From Numenius arquata (taxonomy: Eukaryota > Chordata > Aves > Charadriiformes > Scolopacidae): a DNA stretch of 64,000 nt. The notes beneath the pieces were generated by a model. The model had not been told where the DNA came from and did no database searches. It was given only the letters and a program-made list of their open reading frames with translations. Positions 51,911 to 63,800 of the stretch are shown here, piece after piece. A program made the position numbers and the translations under genes. The stretch is taken from positions 52,596,857 to 52,660,856 of the forward strand of contig NC_133585.1 in assembly GCF_964106895.1 (NCBI RefSeq), read 5' to 3'. Positions within the stretch are counted from its first letter, which is position 1, and the number at the start of each line of letters is the position of its first letter.

Positions 51911-52769
51911 TGATGCCTTCTGTGGGCCAAACTGTTCACATTCTATGTCTTTCTTTAAAGCTGGAAAGTTTTTACATTCCCTATAATGGAAAAAAAATCT
52001 GAGGTACAAAGGAGGAAAAATTTTCTAATATCAGATTTGAGCAAGGTTGAAGCTTTCACACTTGGGAGATGTTGGCATCTATTTTACATATTTGGCAACC
52101 AGATTCAAAGCTAAATTTAAGAAGCGTATACAATGTCCTAGTCCTCCATGAATATTTATTTACAGGAGCAAAGCGGAGATCTTCCAGCTGTACAAGCCTT
52201 GTCATCTTTGTAAAGGAATCCTGTCTGAATTTTCCTCTTCGCTGTAAGTAAAAATCTCTCTCCCTCCAGGGGAAGAGGACACAATCTAATAATTTCAGTA
52301 ATACTGCCTTTTATTCATCTTTTCTGTGAGAGAGAATAAGCAAGGCCTAAATATCTAAAACTACATTATTTAACCTTCTGACAGCACCTCTTTTAACAGC
52401 AGACGATTCCTTGCCACAGTCAACTTCCAGTAAGAAAACCAAGATTATTCATATACACAAAGGCAAACCCTTACTTTATAATCACAACTTTACCATTTTG
52501 TTAGGGGAAATAAAGCAAAATAGATTTGCGTAAATTAATTTTATATTCTACTAGTAACTTGGAAATCTCCATAAAGCCTTGAACAACTCCAGATCAGATA
52601 AGAAGATTATCTGAACCACAAAGGGAAATCACATATTTTAAGAGACTCAGCTTTAATCAACTAATTCAAAGTTAGATTTTATTAAACCTTGTTAATTTTT
52701 TCAGCTCAAATACGCTTAACAAGTAGAAACTAGCTATTCCATTTAACGTCTGAGTACACACTGTAACTG
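51911..52769. other. Single-copy noncoding stretch with one exon-like segment
   Basis: Nothing recognised. A 78-base segment at 52166-52243 is bounded by TTTACAG and GTAAGT and is treated below as a possible cryptic exon. Confidence 0.5.
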
Positions 52770-52881
52770 CAATAGAAGCAGAATAATTCTACAGATTGTA
52801 AAAATTGTATATTTCAATTGTGTATTTCAATAGAAATAAAATAATTCTACAGATTGTAAAAATTGTATATTTCAAAGAATG
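52770..52881. repeat. 58-bp tandem duplication, about 1.9 copies
   Basis: Units starting CAATAGAA at 52770 and 52828 share AATAATTCTACAGATTGTAA and the following AAATTGTATATTTCA. The period is exactly 58 bases. The units are nearly identical, so the duplication is fairly recent. Confidence 0.9.
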
Positions 52882-55229
52882 TTTTCAATACCACCAGAGA
52901 ATAACTTAGAATTAATCTTTTTTTTTTTTTTAACCTATTCAGAGGTATTCTTTTCTCCTCTAAATGTTCGTAACGTACTAACTCTGAAGTACCAGAGAAA
53001 ACCAAACTGTTTTCCAATGTAAGTGTGACCTGTGGTTGATTTAGCTATTTAAGAAGTTGGAAGCTCTGAAGGTTTTCCTGCAGTTAGGAGGTTTCCAATG
53101 CTTTTTTTTCCTCCCTACATGGATTCTCCAGTGTCTAACAGGGATTGATTGCCTGGTGCCCGTTTTCTCTCTAATGGGGCACTCAGAGGTTATATGTGTT
53201 CCCTTTTCTTAGAGCTTGTAAGAACATAATTATTTTTGAGACGTTAAATTTAGTTGAAGCACTTGTGATTCAAAGTTATTGAGGAGGTGGGGGAGAAGCA
53301 GATGGAAATGCACAAGTGCATAATGTGACTGCAAGACTTTGTGTTCTCAGAAAATCAGTTGAAAACATTAAATAAATATATAGTGCCACTGACCGTTTTT
53401 AGACTGATAGACTTTAGTTGTATCAAAAAAAGCATGAAACCATATTAAAAAAAGGCAAATACAATTCTGCTGACTGCTGCCCTTATGGAAGAGGAATTCT
53501 GCTGATCTGGAGCTGGCACACCCTCCCCGCTCACCCCCATCTTCCCGGGATCACTCGCAGCATGTCAGGCATTTCTTGGCTGGGTACCCTGATCATCCTG
53601 AGCAGCCCAACCTTCAGGAGCGGTGCCAGGCAAACACGGACTGAAATAGCCTCTTTCTAACCTCTTTCCAGAAATCACAGGAACATTGCAAAGCCAACCA
53701 GGGAATCTGGCTCCAAGGAACCGTCTTTCAGTTGCTGTATTACCCTGAACAGCAGAAGTCTACGCCTAGAGATATAGAGCACCAATATAATCCAGGCTCA
53801 TTTCCATTTTGGATTCATTACTTTTTAGTTAAAAGAACTGAGAATTTTTTCCACCTTTCAACATTTAATATATTTTAGTATTTCACTTTAAAGTATTTGA
53901 TTTAAAAATATTTGCATAGTTTATTTTTTAAAAGCGATCTCATTAAATATCATATAATACTCAACCCAAGGTAATTAGTTTTCAGATAGTCCTTACACAT
54001 TATCTAGACAGGTCTAATTAAAGCAAGATTTAAGATCACCATTTTAATATACCATATGCTTTGTGCCATGTCTTTCTATTGACGTGAACAGTTCATTGCA
54101 AAAAAAATAAATATTCTAGTTACCTAAGAACTCATACCCTTACTTGCATCGTGATCATGCAAGATAATTAATAGAGGCTTCAGTAATAATTTTATGCCTG
54201 ATCCCTTCAATACTGCATAATTGCTAATAGTAATTTCAGTTGCTGCTGAAAATCTAGTTTGCAAGATATGATTTGGAAGTGTACAGTTAATAGCCATCAA
54301 GAGAGTGCCAGTATCTAGTAACAAATTGATAACTGATGCTAAATAAAGTGAAAAGAACAATAACACTCCAAAGTTTTGATTCAAACAAGCAAATGTGCAA
54401 AATTACGAAGAATTTGTATAAGTGAAATGAGAATCAGAAGCTGTTCTCTTTCTTTTTTTCAAGTTTCGTTCCATTCTGTCTGTGTTTCTAATATAAAAAT
54501 CAAATGATATAATACATAATTTCTGTTTTCCGTGCTGGCCCATCTTTTATTTACCATGCATTATAGTAGACAAATCATCATTTATTTTCTCATTGAACTA
54601 CCATCCATGACAATAATTTAAAACCAGCTAATAAACATTATGGTTTGTTAGAACTGCTACCGATTAAATCTTAAGTGTCTAAAACATACAAACATAAACA
54701 GAATGTAATTAGAGCTATTTAAAGAATCCATTTTTAACTTAGATTAACCATACTTTCCACTTGCTAGGGATAAACACTCATAAATGAAACCCATTGCTGA
54801 ACAAGAAGCAATTACTTCAGTTTAAAATATTAATACATACTGCCTTTTAAAAAGCTGAAGAAAATCATTTATGTACTGTACAATACAATCTCAATTCATA
54901 CTGAGAATGAAAATGGGATGGCATTCTGAATCCTAAGCGAGCTGCAATCATCTTTGAGGTACAGTTTGTTCTTATCCATTTATAAGTCCATTAAGCTGTT
55001 TTCTCCAATTAGTATTGCTCTCAAAATAAATATTATAAAATACATATACAAGGGGTTTTTTTGTACTTTTAAGCTAATAAACCCCCACAACTTTGTTGAC
55101 TAGCTCTCTTGCAGCAGCCCTTCTTAGTAATACATCAGACATGCTAGTAATGCAAACTAATTACTGATACACAGCATACTAAATCTGGACCAGACAGACT
55201 CAAGCTTATCCCAGATTGCAGGTCTAGAA
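52882..55229. other. AT-rich single-copy noncoding stretch
   Basis: No gene or recognised transposon. The T-run at 52919-52931 is simple sequence. The stretch from about 54370 is unusually free of low-complexity runs and may contain conserved noncoding sequence. Confidence 0.55.
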
Positions 55230-55279
55230 ATGTACACATACATATGTATGCATATACATATATGCACACACATATGCAC
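55230..55279. repeat. Alternating purine/pyrimidine tract (degenerate TA/TG/CA repeat)
   Basis: Every one of the 50 bases alternates purine and pyrimidine, built from ACAT, TATG and GCAC blocks. This is a decayed dinucleotide microsatellite and a typical Z-DNA-prone sequence. Confidence 0.85.
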
Positions 55280-56606
55280 CAGGGATAACAGGTGTGCATC
55301 GGATTATAAAATCTACCTGGTGATGAAACACTTCTAAGGTCTAGAGACAGCTGATTTCAGGAAAATTATTTATATTTCGATGCTGTGATTTTCTTCGGCT
55401 TAGACTATTGGTTCTTTCTAAGTGTGGTGTTATAAATTGCATTTAAAGGTGTAATTTTGAGCTAAATCATACATAGCCTTATTTCTTCACGCTGATACAC
55501 TGAGAAAGTATTGTTTGGTTTTCTCCACAGCTACACAAGATCCTTTCACCAGAAAGGGCAAAACCATGGTTCCCACAATGCCGCACACCAGTCCTTCATG
55601 CGCAAGCATTGTGTCAAGGTTGGAGCCTTCCCTCCTTCAGCCTCAGCACAATAAGGGCTATATTTTCAAAGGGGCAAAAATAAGATTATTGACATTTTAA
55701 ACCAGACTTTTTTTTGTTTATTCCTCCTTATAGGCTGTCACCTCATACACTACAATTTACCTGGTTACCTGGCTCTGAAGTACACTCAAGTGTATATAAA
55801 TCGAGCATGGGAATTCCTTCCTCACCATTTACAAAGCCATGATCTACTGTTCTTTTACCAATCCCTCACTCTACAAAACCACAATTATAACCGAGATAAG
55901 AAGTTTAACAAATTATTTTTCTATTCTCTTTGAAGTGGTATTTTTATGTTTATATTTAAGCGTATATTAAAGGGCAATTAACAATTGAACAAGTGTATAA
56001 TTAATTATGTGCAATTAGAGTGGAACTGTAGACAAGTAGTACCACATTACTGGCAAATTTTAACAACGTGATAAATTATGGCAATTATAGGCAAAGTAAT
56101 AACGATTTCCAATCAAACAATATAAATGAGAACGTGTTCTGTATTCACAAAAATCAAAGTTCAATCTGTTTGTCTGTGTTTAAACCGGCTGCCATTTATA
56201 CACACACAAATCATTATTATGACTCTTTGGATTTTCAGCCCTACTTCATATTATATATTTTTGCGTATCTGTGAACCTTTCCCTGTGGAAAGTGACCTCT
56301 GCTCAGTCTTCCTGAGACATTTCAGGACATAAACTCCCTTTACTGCCTGCCTCTGCAGGCAGTGTCTCCTACTGCATGGTGGGCTGCCGAGAGGAACCCA
56401 CCACTGAAAGGAGCGTTTCAGACTCTCCAGTTTATGCCCTCCTGTAGCAGAGCAAATCTCCTCTCATTAGTTATTTAACTTAACATGCCAAGGTCTATAC
56501 TGTAAAACTTGAATAAATATTCCCTGCAGTTGTCTCCACTGCATTGTCAGCAACCTTGGGTAGAAACGTGGGGCAAATTGACGGAGTCACCAGAACACAA
56601 AGTTTT
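55280..56606. other. AT-rich single-copy noncoding stretch
   Basis: No gene or recognised transposon. CTGCCTGCCTCTGCAGGCAG at 56343-56362 is a near-palindromic, GC-rich local feature. Confidence 0.6.
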
Positions 56607-56902
56607 CATAGAATCATAGAATTCTATGGTCATAGAATATAGGTTTGGGTTGGAATGTCTGGCAATCATAGGTTTGGGTTGGAAGGGACCTTTAAAAGCT
56701 GTTTATCCCAACCTTCCTGCCATGAGCAGGGACACCTCCCACCAGACCAGGTTGCTCAAAGCCCCATCCAGCCTGGCGTTGAACCCCTCCAGGGATGGGG
56801 CAGCCACAGCTTCTCTGGGCAACCTGGGCCACGGTCTCACCACACTCAGACTAAAAAAATTCTTCCTTATATCTAACATAAATCTTCCCTCTTTTACTTT
56901 TA
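56607..56902 (-). mobile_element. CR1 LINE 3' tail fragment with duplicated tip (minus strand)
   Basis: Reading on the minus strand gives the CR1 tail. In the plus direction the order is CATAGAATCATAGAAT, then 'aggtttgggttggaaggg', 'cctcccaccagaccaggttgctcaaagccccatcc', 'ggggcagccacagcttctctgggcaacctgg' and 'aaattcttccttatatctaa'. It stops in the end of ORF2. The terminus is odd: TAGGTTTGGGTTGGAA occurs at 56640-56655 and again at 56669-56684, and the octamer appears in both orientations at 56615-56628. Open frames of 73 and 109 codons over this element are not genes. Confidence 0.93.
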
Positions 56903-57867
56903 GTTTTCCCTGGACTTTGAGTAATCCTATCTATAAAAACCCACCAGCTACATGAATTTTGGACAGAAATAGGTAAATTAGTATTTGAAAGTGCAAGCAA
57001 GCATCTATGATTTCAGAGGAGTTACACAGGAGGCAAATACACTCCAGTGCTAAAGTAACACCTGAGAAGAGCTTCGGACCCTGGGCTCAGTGACAGCGCA
57101 GGAGCAGCACACGGCTGCGGGGAGCACAGGAGGGATGCCTTTACAGTTTAAGACTATGTAAAGGAAACATAAGGGTAATTTTCTACATATGCATAGAATT
57201 TCCCTCCTTTTGATTTTAATTTCCTGCATTGTTTAAAGCATATATAAACCAGACGTTAGATAATTCCTGAAATACATGTGTAGAAGTGTAATAGTTACTG
57301 AGTCATTTCAGCTACGTGATACTTATAAAGCTACAAATCTGGGAATACATCATATTAAAGCTTATTTTATAAATTAAAAGCAAGACTTCTAAATTAAACA
57401 TGGCTGCAAACACAACATGCACAGGACAGACGGGACATTCAAGTTGCAGCTGACATTCAGTCTCTGTTTTTTTTCCATTAAGAAAACAGGAATTATAGAA
57501 AATACCTCACATTATTAAAAAAATATATCTTTTTTTTTTATGACAGGATAAATTTTTTACTTATCAATGTCATTAAATAAATTACAGGGAATTATTTTTT
57601 TTCTGATTGTACCATCTATATACTTCTCTTTTCGTCTCCAACTAATAACTCCTGAATTGGGCTACTTTTAACCAGTTTGATGGAAAGATAAATTTTCTCA
57701 AAATAAGACACTCTTAAATTGCTCATGAAGTGAGACAGCAGTATAGAAGAAAGAGACCCTACTCATGCCTTCTCAAGAAGATGTACCATGATCACACAGA
57801 GCATCCATAGAGGAGAAATACTGCTGGAAAATCCTTAATCCAATGTCATGCTTATAAATGGTATATA
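56903..57867. other. Single-copy noncoding stretch
   Basis: No gene recognised. A short GC-rich patch lies at 57060-57140. The rest is AT-rich with A and T runs. Confidence 0.6.
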
Positions 57868-57899
57868 TATAAGTGGTATAGTGTTCTATACCACTTATA
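57868..57899. repeat. Perfect 14-bp inverted repeat (hairpin, 4-base loop)
   Basis: TATAAGTGGTATAG (57868-57881), loop TGTT (57882-57885), then CTATACCACTTATA (57886-57899), which is an exact reverse complement. There is no T-run after it and no gene next to it, so it is not a bacterial-type terminator. In this eukaryotic context it is a palindrome of unknown origin. Confidence 0.95.
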
Positions 57900-60800
57900 A
57901 GGGTGTTACTAGCAACTCTTTCCTGGGTGTCCAGTGTCTGAAAATGGGTGAGCTCCTGATAAAACCCTGATACAAATCAATTAAAATTCAATTGTCCATA
58001 GGAAACTGGTGTGCAAGTCATGGAAGTACTTCACTGAATGAAGGATCTGCATTTTGCGGTCTGGATTTACCTATTGGATTAAACTTTTCAAGATATATAG
58101 GGAGAAACGACCAAGTTTGAAGATTGTTAAGCTTCTCACATCTGAAAGGGTGAGTTTATTATGACTAAATCCAAAATGAAACCAGAAAATTCTGGAGAGC
58201 TGAAAATTCTACAGGATTTGACTTGGCTGAACAGTGATTTTGCAGACCGATACTTGCACTTCATATATGCTCCATGTAGGATCTCCAGCTCCTTTAGTGT
58301 ATCTGCAGACTAGGAGACTTTCAGCAGTTACATGTATTTGACTATTTACCAGCCAATTTGCGCTGACTAAACAAAAGTAGCATTTATAATCTATTTAAAG
58401 GATAATTAACTTATAGTACAGTTCTACTTTTTAGAATATTCTGAACAAGATTATTTTTGCAACTGTATTCTAAATACATAAGCATTTTCTCTAAGCTTTG
58501 AGGTGCGAGTGATTTTAACAGAGGTTTATTATAATGCCTACTTAAATTTGCTAAATATCTACACACATGCAGAACTCACCTTTCTGAATATGCTGAATAC
58601 ATACTCAGCTTTGTATGTATGTGAAACAAAAATCATTGCAAATCTCCACTTATCATTTTCACTCATGTGAAATCATAATTATACAACACCAAAAAAAAAA
58701 AGGTAAATTTTCTGAGCTTTGGGATCAGTATTCTGAAGTTTCTACGTCACGTTTATTCTCTTTCCTGTCTCTACACTCCTAAACCATTTTATTTTTTTTT
58801 TTATTAGCTAATTAGGATGCTACCTGCTGATTTCTAATAAATTCTTCCTCATGCCTTTGTCTCCTTTGAGTGAAATCCTGGCTTTGTTGAAGATTTTGGA
58901 CAATGACTTCAGCAGAACTCTGATTTTACCTAATCTGTCTCTCTTTTACAGTCTTCTCTGTCCATTAAAGTAAATATATTTGTCAAGAATTCTACATTTC
59001 TATCCTGACTGTTCCCTATATGAATATTCTGAAATAGTCTCGGATTGAATCTAACATTATTAAATTTTATCCTTATTTCTTCCATGATTCCCCAACTAAT
59101 ATTTTTTCTCTTTTTGTTATCTGACCAACTTTTTCCCCTTAGAAAAAGAAGTTTTACCTCTGCCTCACTTACTTCACAAGTCATTCTAGTTCCTCTTAAA
59201 GCTGTCTAAACCTTTCATTTCTAGTGCATTCCCTGATAATATGCTCTCACTTTCTTTCTTCTATAGGAAAATTGTATATCTCTAGTTAGATAAATCAGCA
59301 GCCAGTACTATGCTATTTGTATCTCGGGCATCTCAAGGCTGGCTTTGCTTGACTTTGGTGCCTGCTCTCCATTGTCACTGACAGCACTTCCCTGCTCTCT
59401 TTTGCGGCTCTTCCTCATTCTCTCTCACCACGTCCTGGCTGCATCACTGACTGCCACTTTCTGTCCTCTTCATATCAAATGTTTCACTCTCCAATCCCCT
59501 TTCCTTTCCTGGAAAGTTTGTACTTTTTTTTTCTGCATACCTCAGTTATTTGCAGCACAGGCTACCTCAGGTGCCAGATATCAAAAAAGTAAAAATATTG
59601 TGGTTTTTTTAATATATATTGCCCGCTTTGTATGTTAAATGCAAGCTTGATTTACCAGGAAATACCCAATTCTAATGTTCCACTCAGATAAATCATCTCT
59701 CTCTATGTCCTTAAAAATATCTGAATCAGCACATTTACATTGTGCAGATTTCTATACACCAGGCTAAAGCAGAAAAATTTATTCATCTTTTACTTTTAAC
59801 CACAGCCCCAGTCGCATCTCAGATTTCCTTTCGGAGCCCAGCCGCAGACCGCCAGCTGTTTCACATCCATCAGGCTTCCACCGCCTGAGAACAGGCTTTA
59901 TGTTTCCTCGTTTCAGCCAGAAGGCACAGCTTTTTTTATCTAACCTGGCAAATATCACAAGAGGAAAGCTCAGCTACAACAGTGGAGGTCAGGCAGGGAA
60001 AATAGGAAAAACACAGTGGGTGTTTCTTTATGTTTACCCCTTCGTGGGGATGGAGGCTGCCGCCCACCCTACGTTTAGTACATTTACTTCCAGAAGGTAC
60101 AATCTCCATTGACACAGGCTATTGTTTCCTGACACCGTCTGTGAACTCTGCTGAGAAAGGGCTAACACCTGAAAAAGCCGGTTTTGCAAAACTAACGGTA
60201 TTAAACAGAGCAATTTTATTGGACAACAGGTTTTAAGACACTTCTTTGTGCCGCATGAGAGTCATCTCACTCGCTCGGAATCGGCGGGGCAGGGAGGTTG
60301 GGATGAGGATGTGAGGACAATGCCCTGCTCCGCCTCATGAAACAGAGATCCTCCACGTTGGTTAAGGACTAACGCCAAAGGGCAAAGAGGAGCCAGAAAA
60401 GGGGGTCGATAGAGAAAGGTGTAAACTGGGTCCAAACAGGGACATTTGGATGCTGTGTATGAAGGGCAGCACCACTGACATACGTCAACGTTGTGGGAGT
60501 TCAAAAGAAGTGATGTGTACTTCCATTCTTTCAACATATATTATTTTTGTTATTAACTTCATGAAATTGTACCATTAATATTCCCATACGTGTTACTTTC
60601 CTCCTAGTTATCATTGCAAATATTATTTTACTCTTTTGGTGTTATTTTACTATTTTAACTGAGATACAACCTTGAAAGTGCAAGTACTACTCATAAATGC
60701 AATGTTGAGATTATTAAAGCTAGAGACATAGTAAATGATGAGAAAAATGTATTTGGGTTAATTTGTGGGCTTCTGTTCTGTAAACATAAACTTTGGAAGT

Positions 60801-63800
60801 CTCTTAAAAACCTCTTGTGTATTCTCCAAAACATCCTTAACTCATTATAAACTGAACTGTCACTTTTATTATTGTGTGTATTAGACATTGCTTAAAATTA
60901 AAAACATTAATCAGAAAACTGCTGTCCTAACCAAAGAAAATATTGCCCAGTCTAAAATTCAAATATTAAATTGTTTAATTTACAGTCTGTGGGGTTCACA
61001 CGATGTGGATAGTGTGCAGTGCCTTTGTGCCACTGTATGTATATGTTTATGTGTCACAAGCTTTATAGTGTAAATTGCAGAATACTAGAATAGAAAAGAC
61101 GCCAAATCTATGGCGCATGCTATTAAAAAATATCTTCAGCACCTCCATGAATGGAGAATATTTCTGGCCAGAATCCAGAAGCTGTGGGATAAATCTGGGC
61201 ATGTGGGTACTGAAATCCATTCACACACAAAGGACTTCAGGGCCAGGGGCTTCATTCGCACGGATAAATAATGCAAAATTATTTTTCTTTGAGAAGGCAG
61301 AGAGTCCTTACGGGGACAAAGTTGGTTACAAGACTTAATAAAAATTGTTAATTAAATAAAAACAATGGTATTTCCTTGGGATTACTGCCTGCCTTCTGCG
61401 AGTATCTGAGAGACAGATAACTGCATTCACACAAGAATCAGCGGCGTGTACCTTCAGACACAAATATTCTGCACTGAATGCAAAAGGATGTCAACAAACA
61501 AAGTCACACTTCTGCAGACTTTCTAAAACCTGTTATTGTTTCAACAAAACATGCCGTTGCTATAAATTGGATGGAGCTGCAGGAAGGGATTCTCAACCTC
61601 TCAGCTTATTCATCTTCACTATTTTCACCTCTTCACCTTGAGTATCAAATAGATAGGCACTGTCTCCTCTTGTCAGACATTAGCCAGACAGCAATAGAAT
61701 TTAGGGCTAACTATGCCCCTTTTAAAACTCAATATTTTTTTTTTCTTTTGTAAGAAGATGGTATGTGTCTATGTGTGTATCTGTCTGAGCCTGCTAATTA
61801 TTCAGTTACACAAAAACGAAGTGTAAAGATCTTAAAGAGATCTTAAAGGCCTCCTGCCTTCCTGATAAGAACTGCATATAAAGGTAGTGAAACTAGCCAA
61901 TAGTTATTCCTGGGGAAAAAAACAGGTTTTTTTCCCTAAAATATTTTAGAAGATATTATTTAGAAAACGGGACTCAAATGTACTTTGATATGCATTCTAC
62001 TTGTTGAATAGATAAAGAAAACAGAATAAACAGAATAAATATAATGATGACATACAGGTAGACTTGTTTATATTTCCTCCCCTTTTTCTCTCTGTCCATA
62101 AAATAAAATAGTGTTTGAAACTTCAAGTGCATAAGGAATCATCTGAAGTCCTTCTGGCACACAATGTAAGAGAGAGTGGAGTAAAACCACGGCCACTGAG
62201 AGATATGAAGATTATAGAAAGATGGGAGACAGAGAAGAAAAAGGATCTTAAAAGGTTTGCATAAGGACTCCAATTACTCTTCTAAGCTTTTGATGTTCAA
62301 GCACGTGTCATTAAACACTTCATGTTGCTGTCCAGACTCTTCTACACAAGTAACTTGAAAGAAAGATTCCTATTTCACGGGAAAGTTTTCCTTTCTTGTT
62401 TTATGACTTCTCTAACTACATTTTTTAAAATCATATTACAGTAAGCACAAAGAGCACCAAACCTACAGTTTTGATAAAGTTTAATTTCTTCATAAACAGT
62501 ATCCTTCTGTGTACCAACATAGGGTTTCAGAATTTAATCAGACCTGTCCCTCACAGCTATACTTTTTTTTTCTAACCCACCAGACACTATGTAGTATTAT
62601 ACGTAGTAATATATATATAACATTATAGGTACTGTATAAATATATATATAATGTGTAACTGTTAGATAGAAGTATAATCTACTGTCTTTTTGGAAGCCAA
62701 TGAGAAATACATTTTCATTTGAATGAGCTGATTTAGTAATCCAACCCCTTCAAGTCTTTGGTGCTTTGTAACTTATTATCTTGGTTTTGTAAGGTAACCG
62801 CATTACGGTGATATATCAAGCAGTATAATTCCTTCATGGCATTTCAGACCAGAAGTGCTACTTCTAAACAAGTACCAGGTAAATAGGGAGTGGAGTGGAG
62901 GCGGCAAATAGAGGACCTTTACAATAAATTGCACTCAGTTTTCTTAAACAACCCTGCTGGAGATATATTCAACCTCTAAAATATATTTTTAGGAACATGT
63001 GAAGGATTCAGCAATTACGATTTTGTTATTTAAATTCTTACAGAATGTATCAAGATAGAAACACTGAAAATTTCATCTTTTTATGAATGAGCCAGAGAGA
63101 GAAAGGGAGGGAGAGAAAGAGCACGGTTAGTAGCTGAAAATATCATCCTTTTTCACTGGTTTCAATAGACTACACTAGCAATTACGGCTCGGTGACGTTG
63201 ATATCGAACCACCTACTCCACCAGAAAAAGCATGTGGTCAGAAATGACTATTTTCCTACAACAGGCACTGCTAATCAGTACATTAATGTAGAAAAATATC
63301 ATGGGTTGACAACTGAGAGTTCCAGATATTCCTAGTTTCAGTGCAGTGCTCAATGCTTAGCAGGGCTGCATCTTCCCAGACTGAGATCCAGCAGGTAGCA
63401 CCTCCCAGCACAAACCCAACACAGCCTTCACCAAAACCACCGCCTGAACCGCCACCAGAGGCTGACCCACAACATCTGTATCTCTTGCTACTGATTCCTC
63501 AAATATAATGCACTTTAACTCATACCCCAACAGTAGAGACTCCCACATTGTTTTAGTAAGAAACCTGCCAACTTCTACAAATTGATTGTAGTGGTCCTAG
63601 AAGTTGTGCTCTTCTCCACGACATGTTTCACAGACACTCCTGGGGAAGCCCAGAAACACACTGTTTCCACTTTTCTGGTTACTCTTCATACTTTCCCTCT
63701 CTCAGCTGGCAGATGTTAGAAAGGTCCATAAATATTATTTTATATAAGCATAACTTTATGTATATACTCCCTCCCCCCACAGCACACTAAAGTCTATACA

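Noticed and set aside
56626..56955. Open frames of 109 and 73 codons
   Set aside because: They run antisense through the CR1 tail. The same kind of antisense frame occurs over the CR1 copies at 17016 and 33293.
57868..57899. Rho-independent terminator
   Set aside because: The stem is AT-rich, has no U-tract after it, and the DNA is vertebrate, not bacterial.
60262..60537. A 91-codon minus-strand frame in a GC-rich patch, considered as an exon or LTR
   Set aside because: I saw no family motif, no LTR landmarks (terminal TG/CA, poly(A) signal in place) and no convincing splice-site pair.
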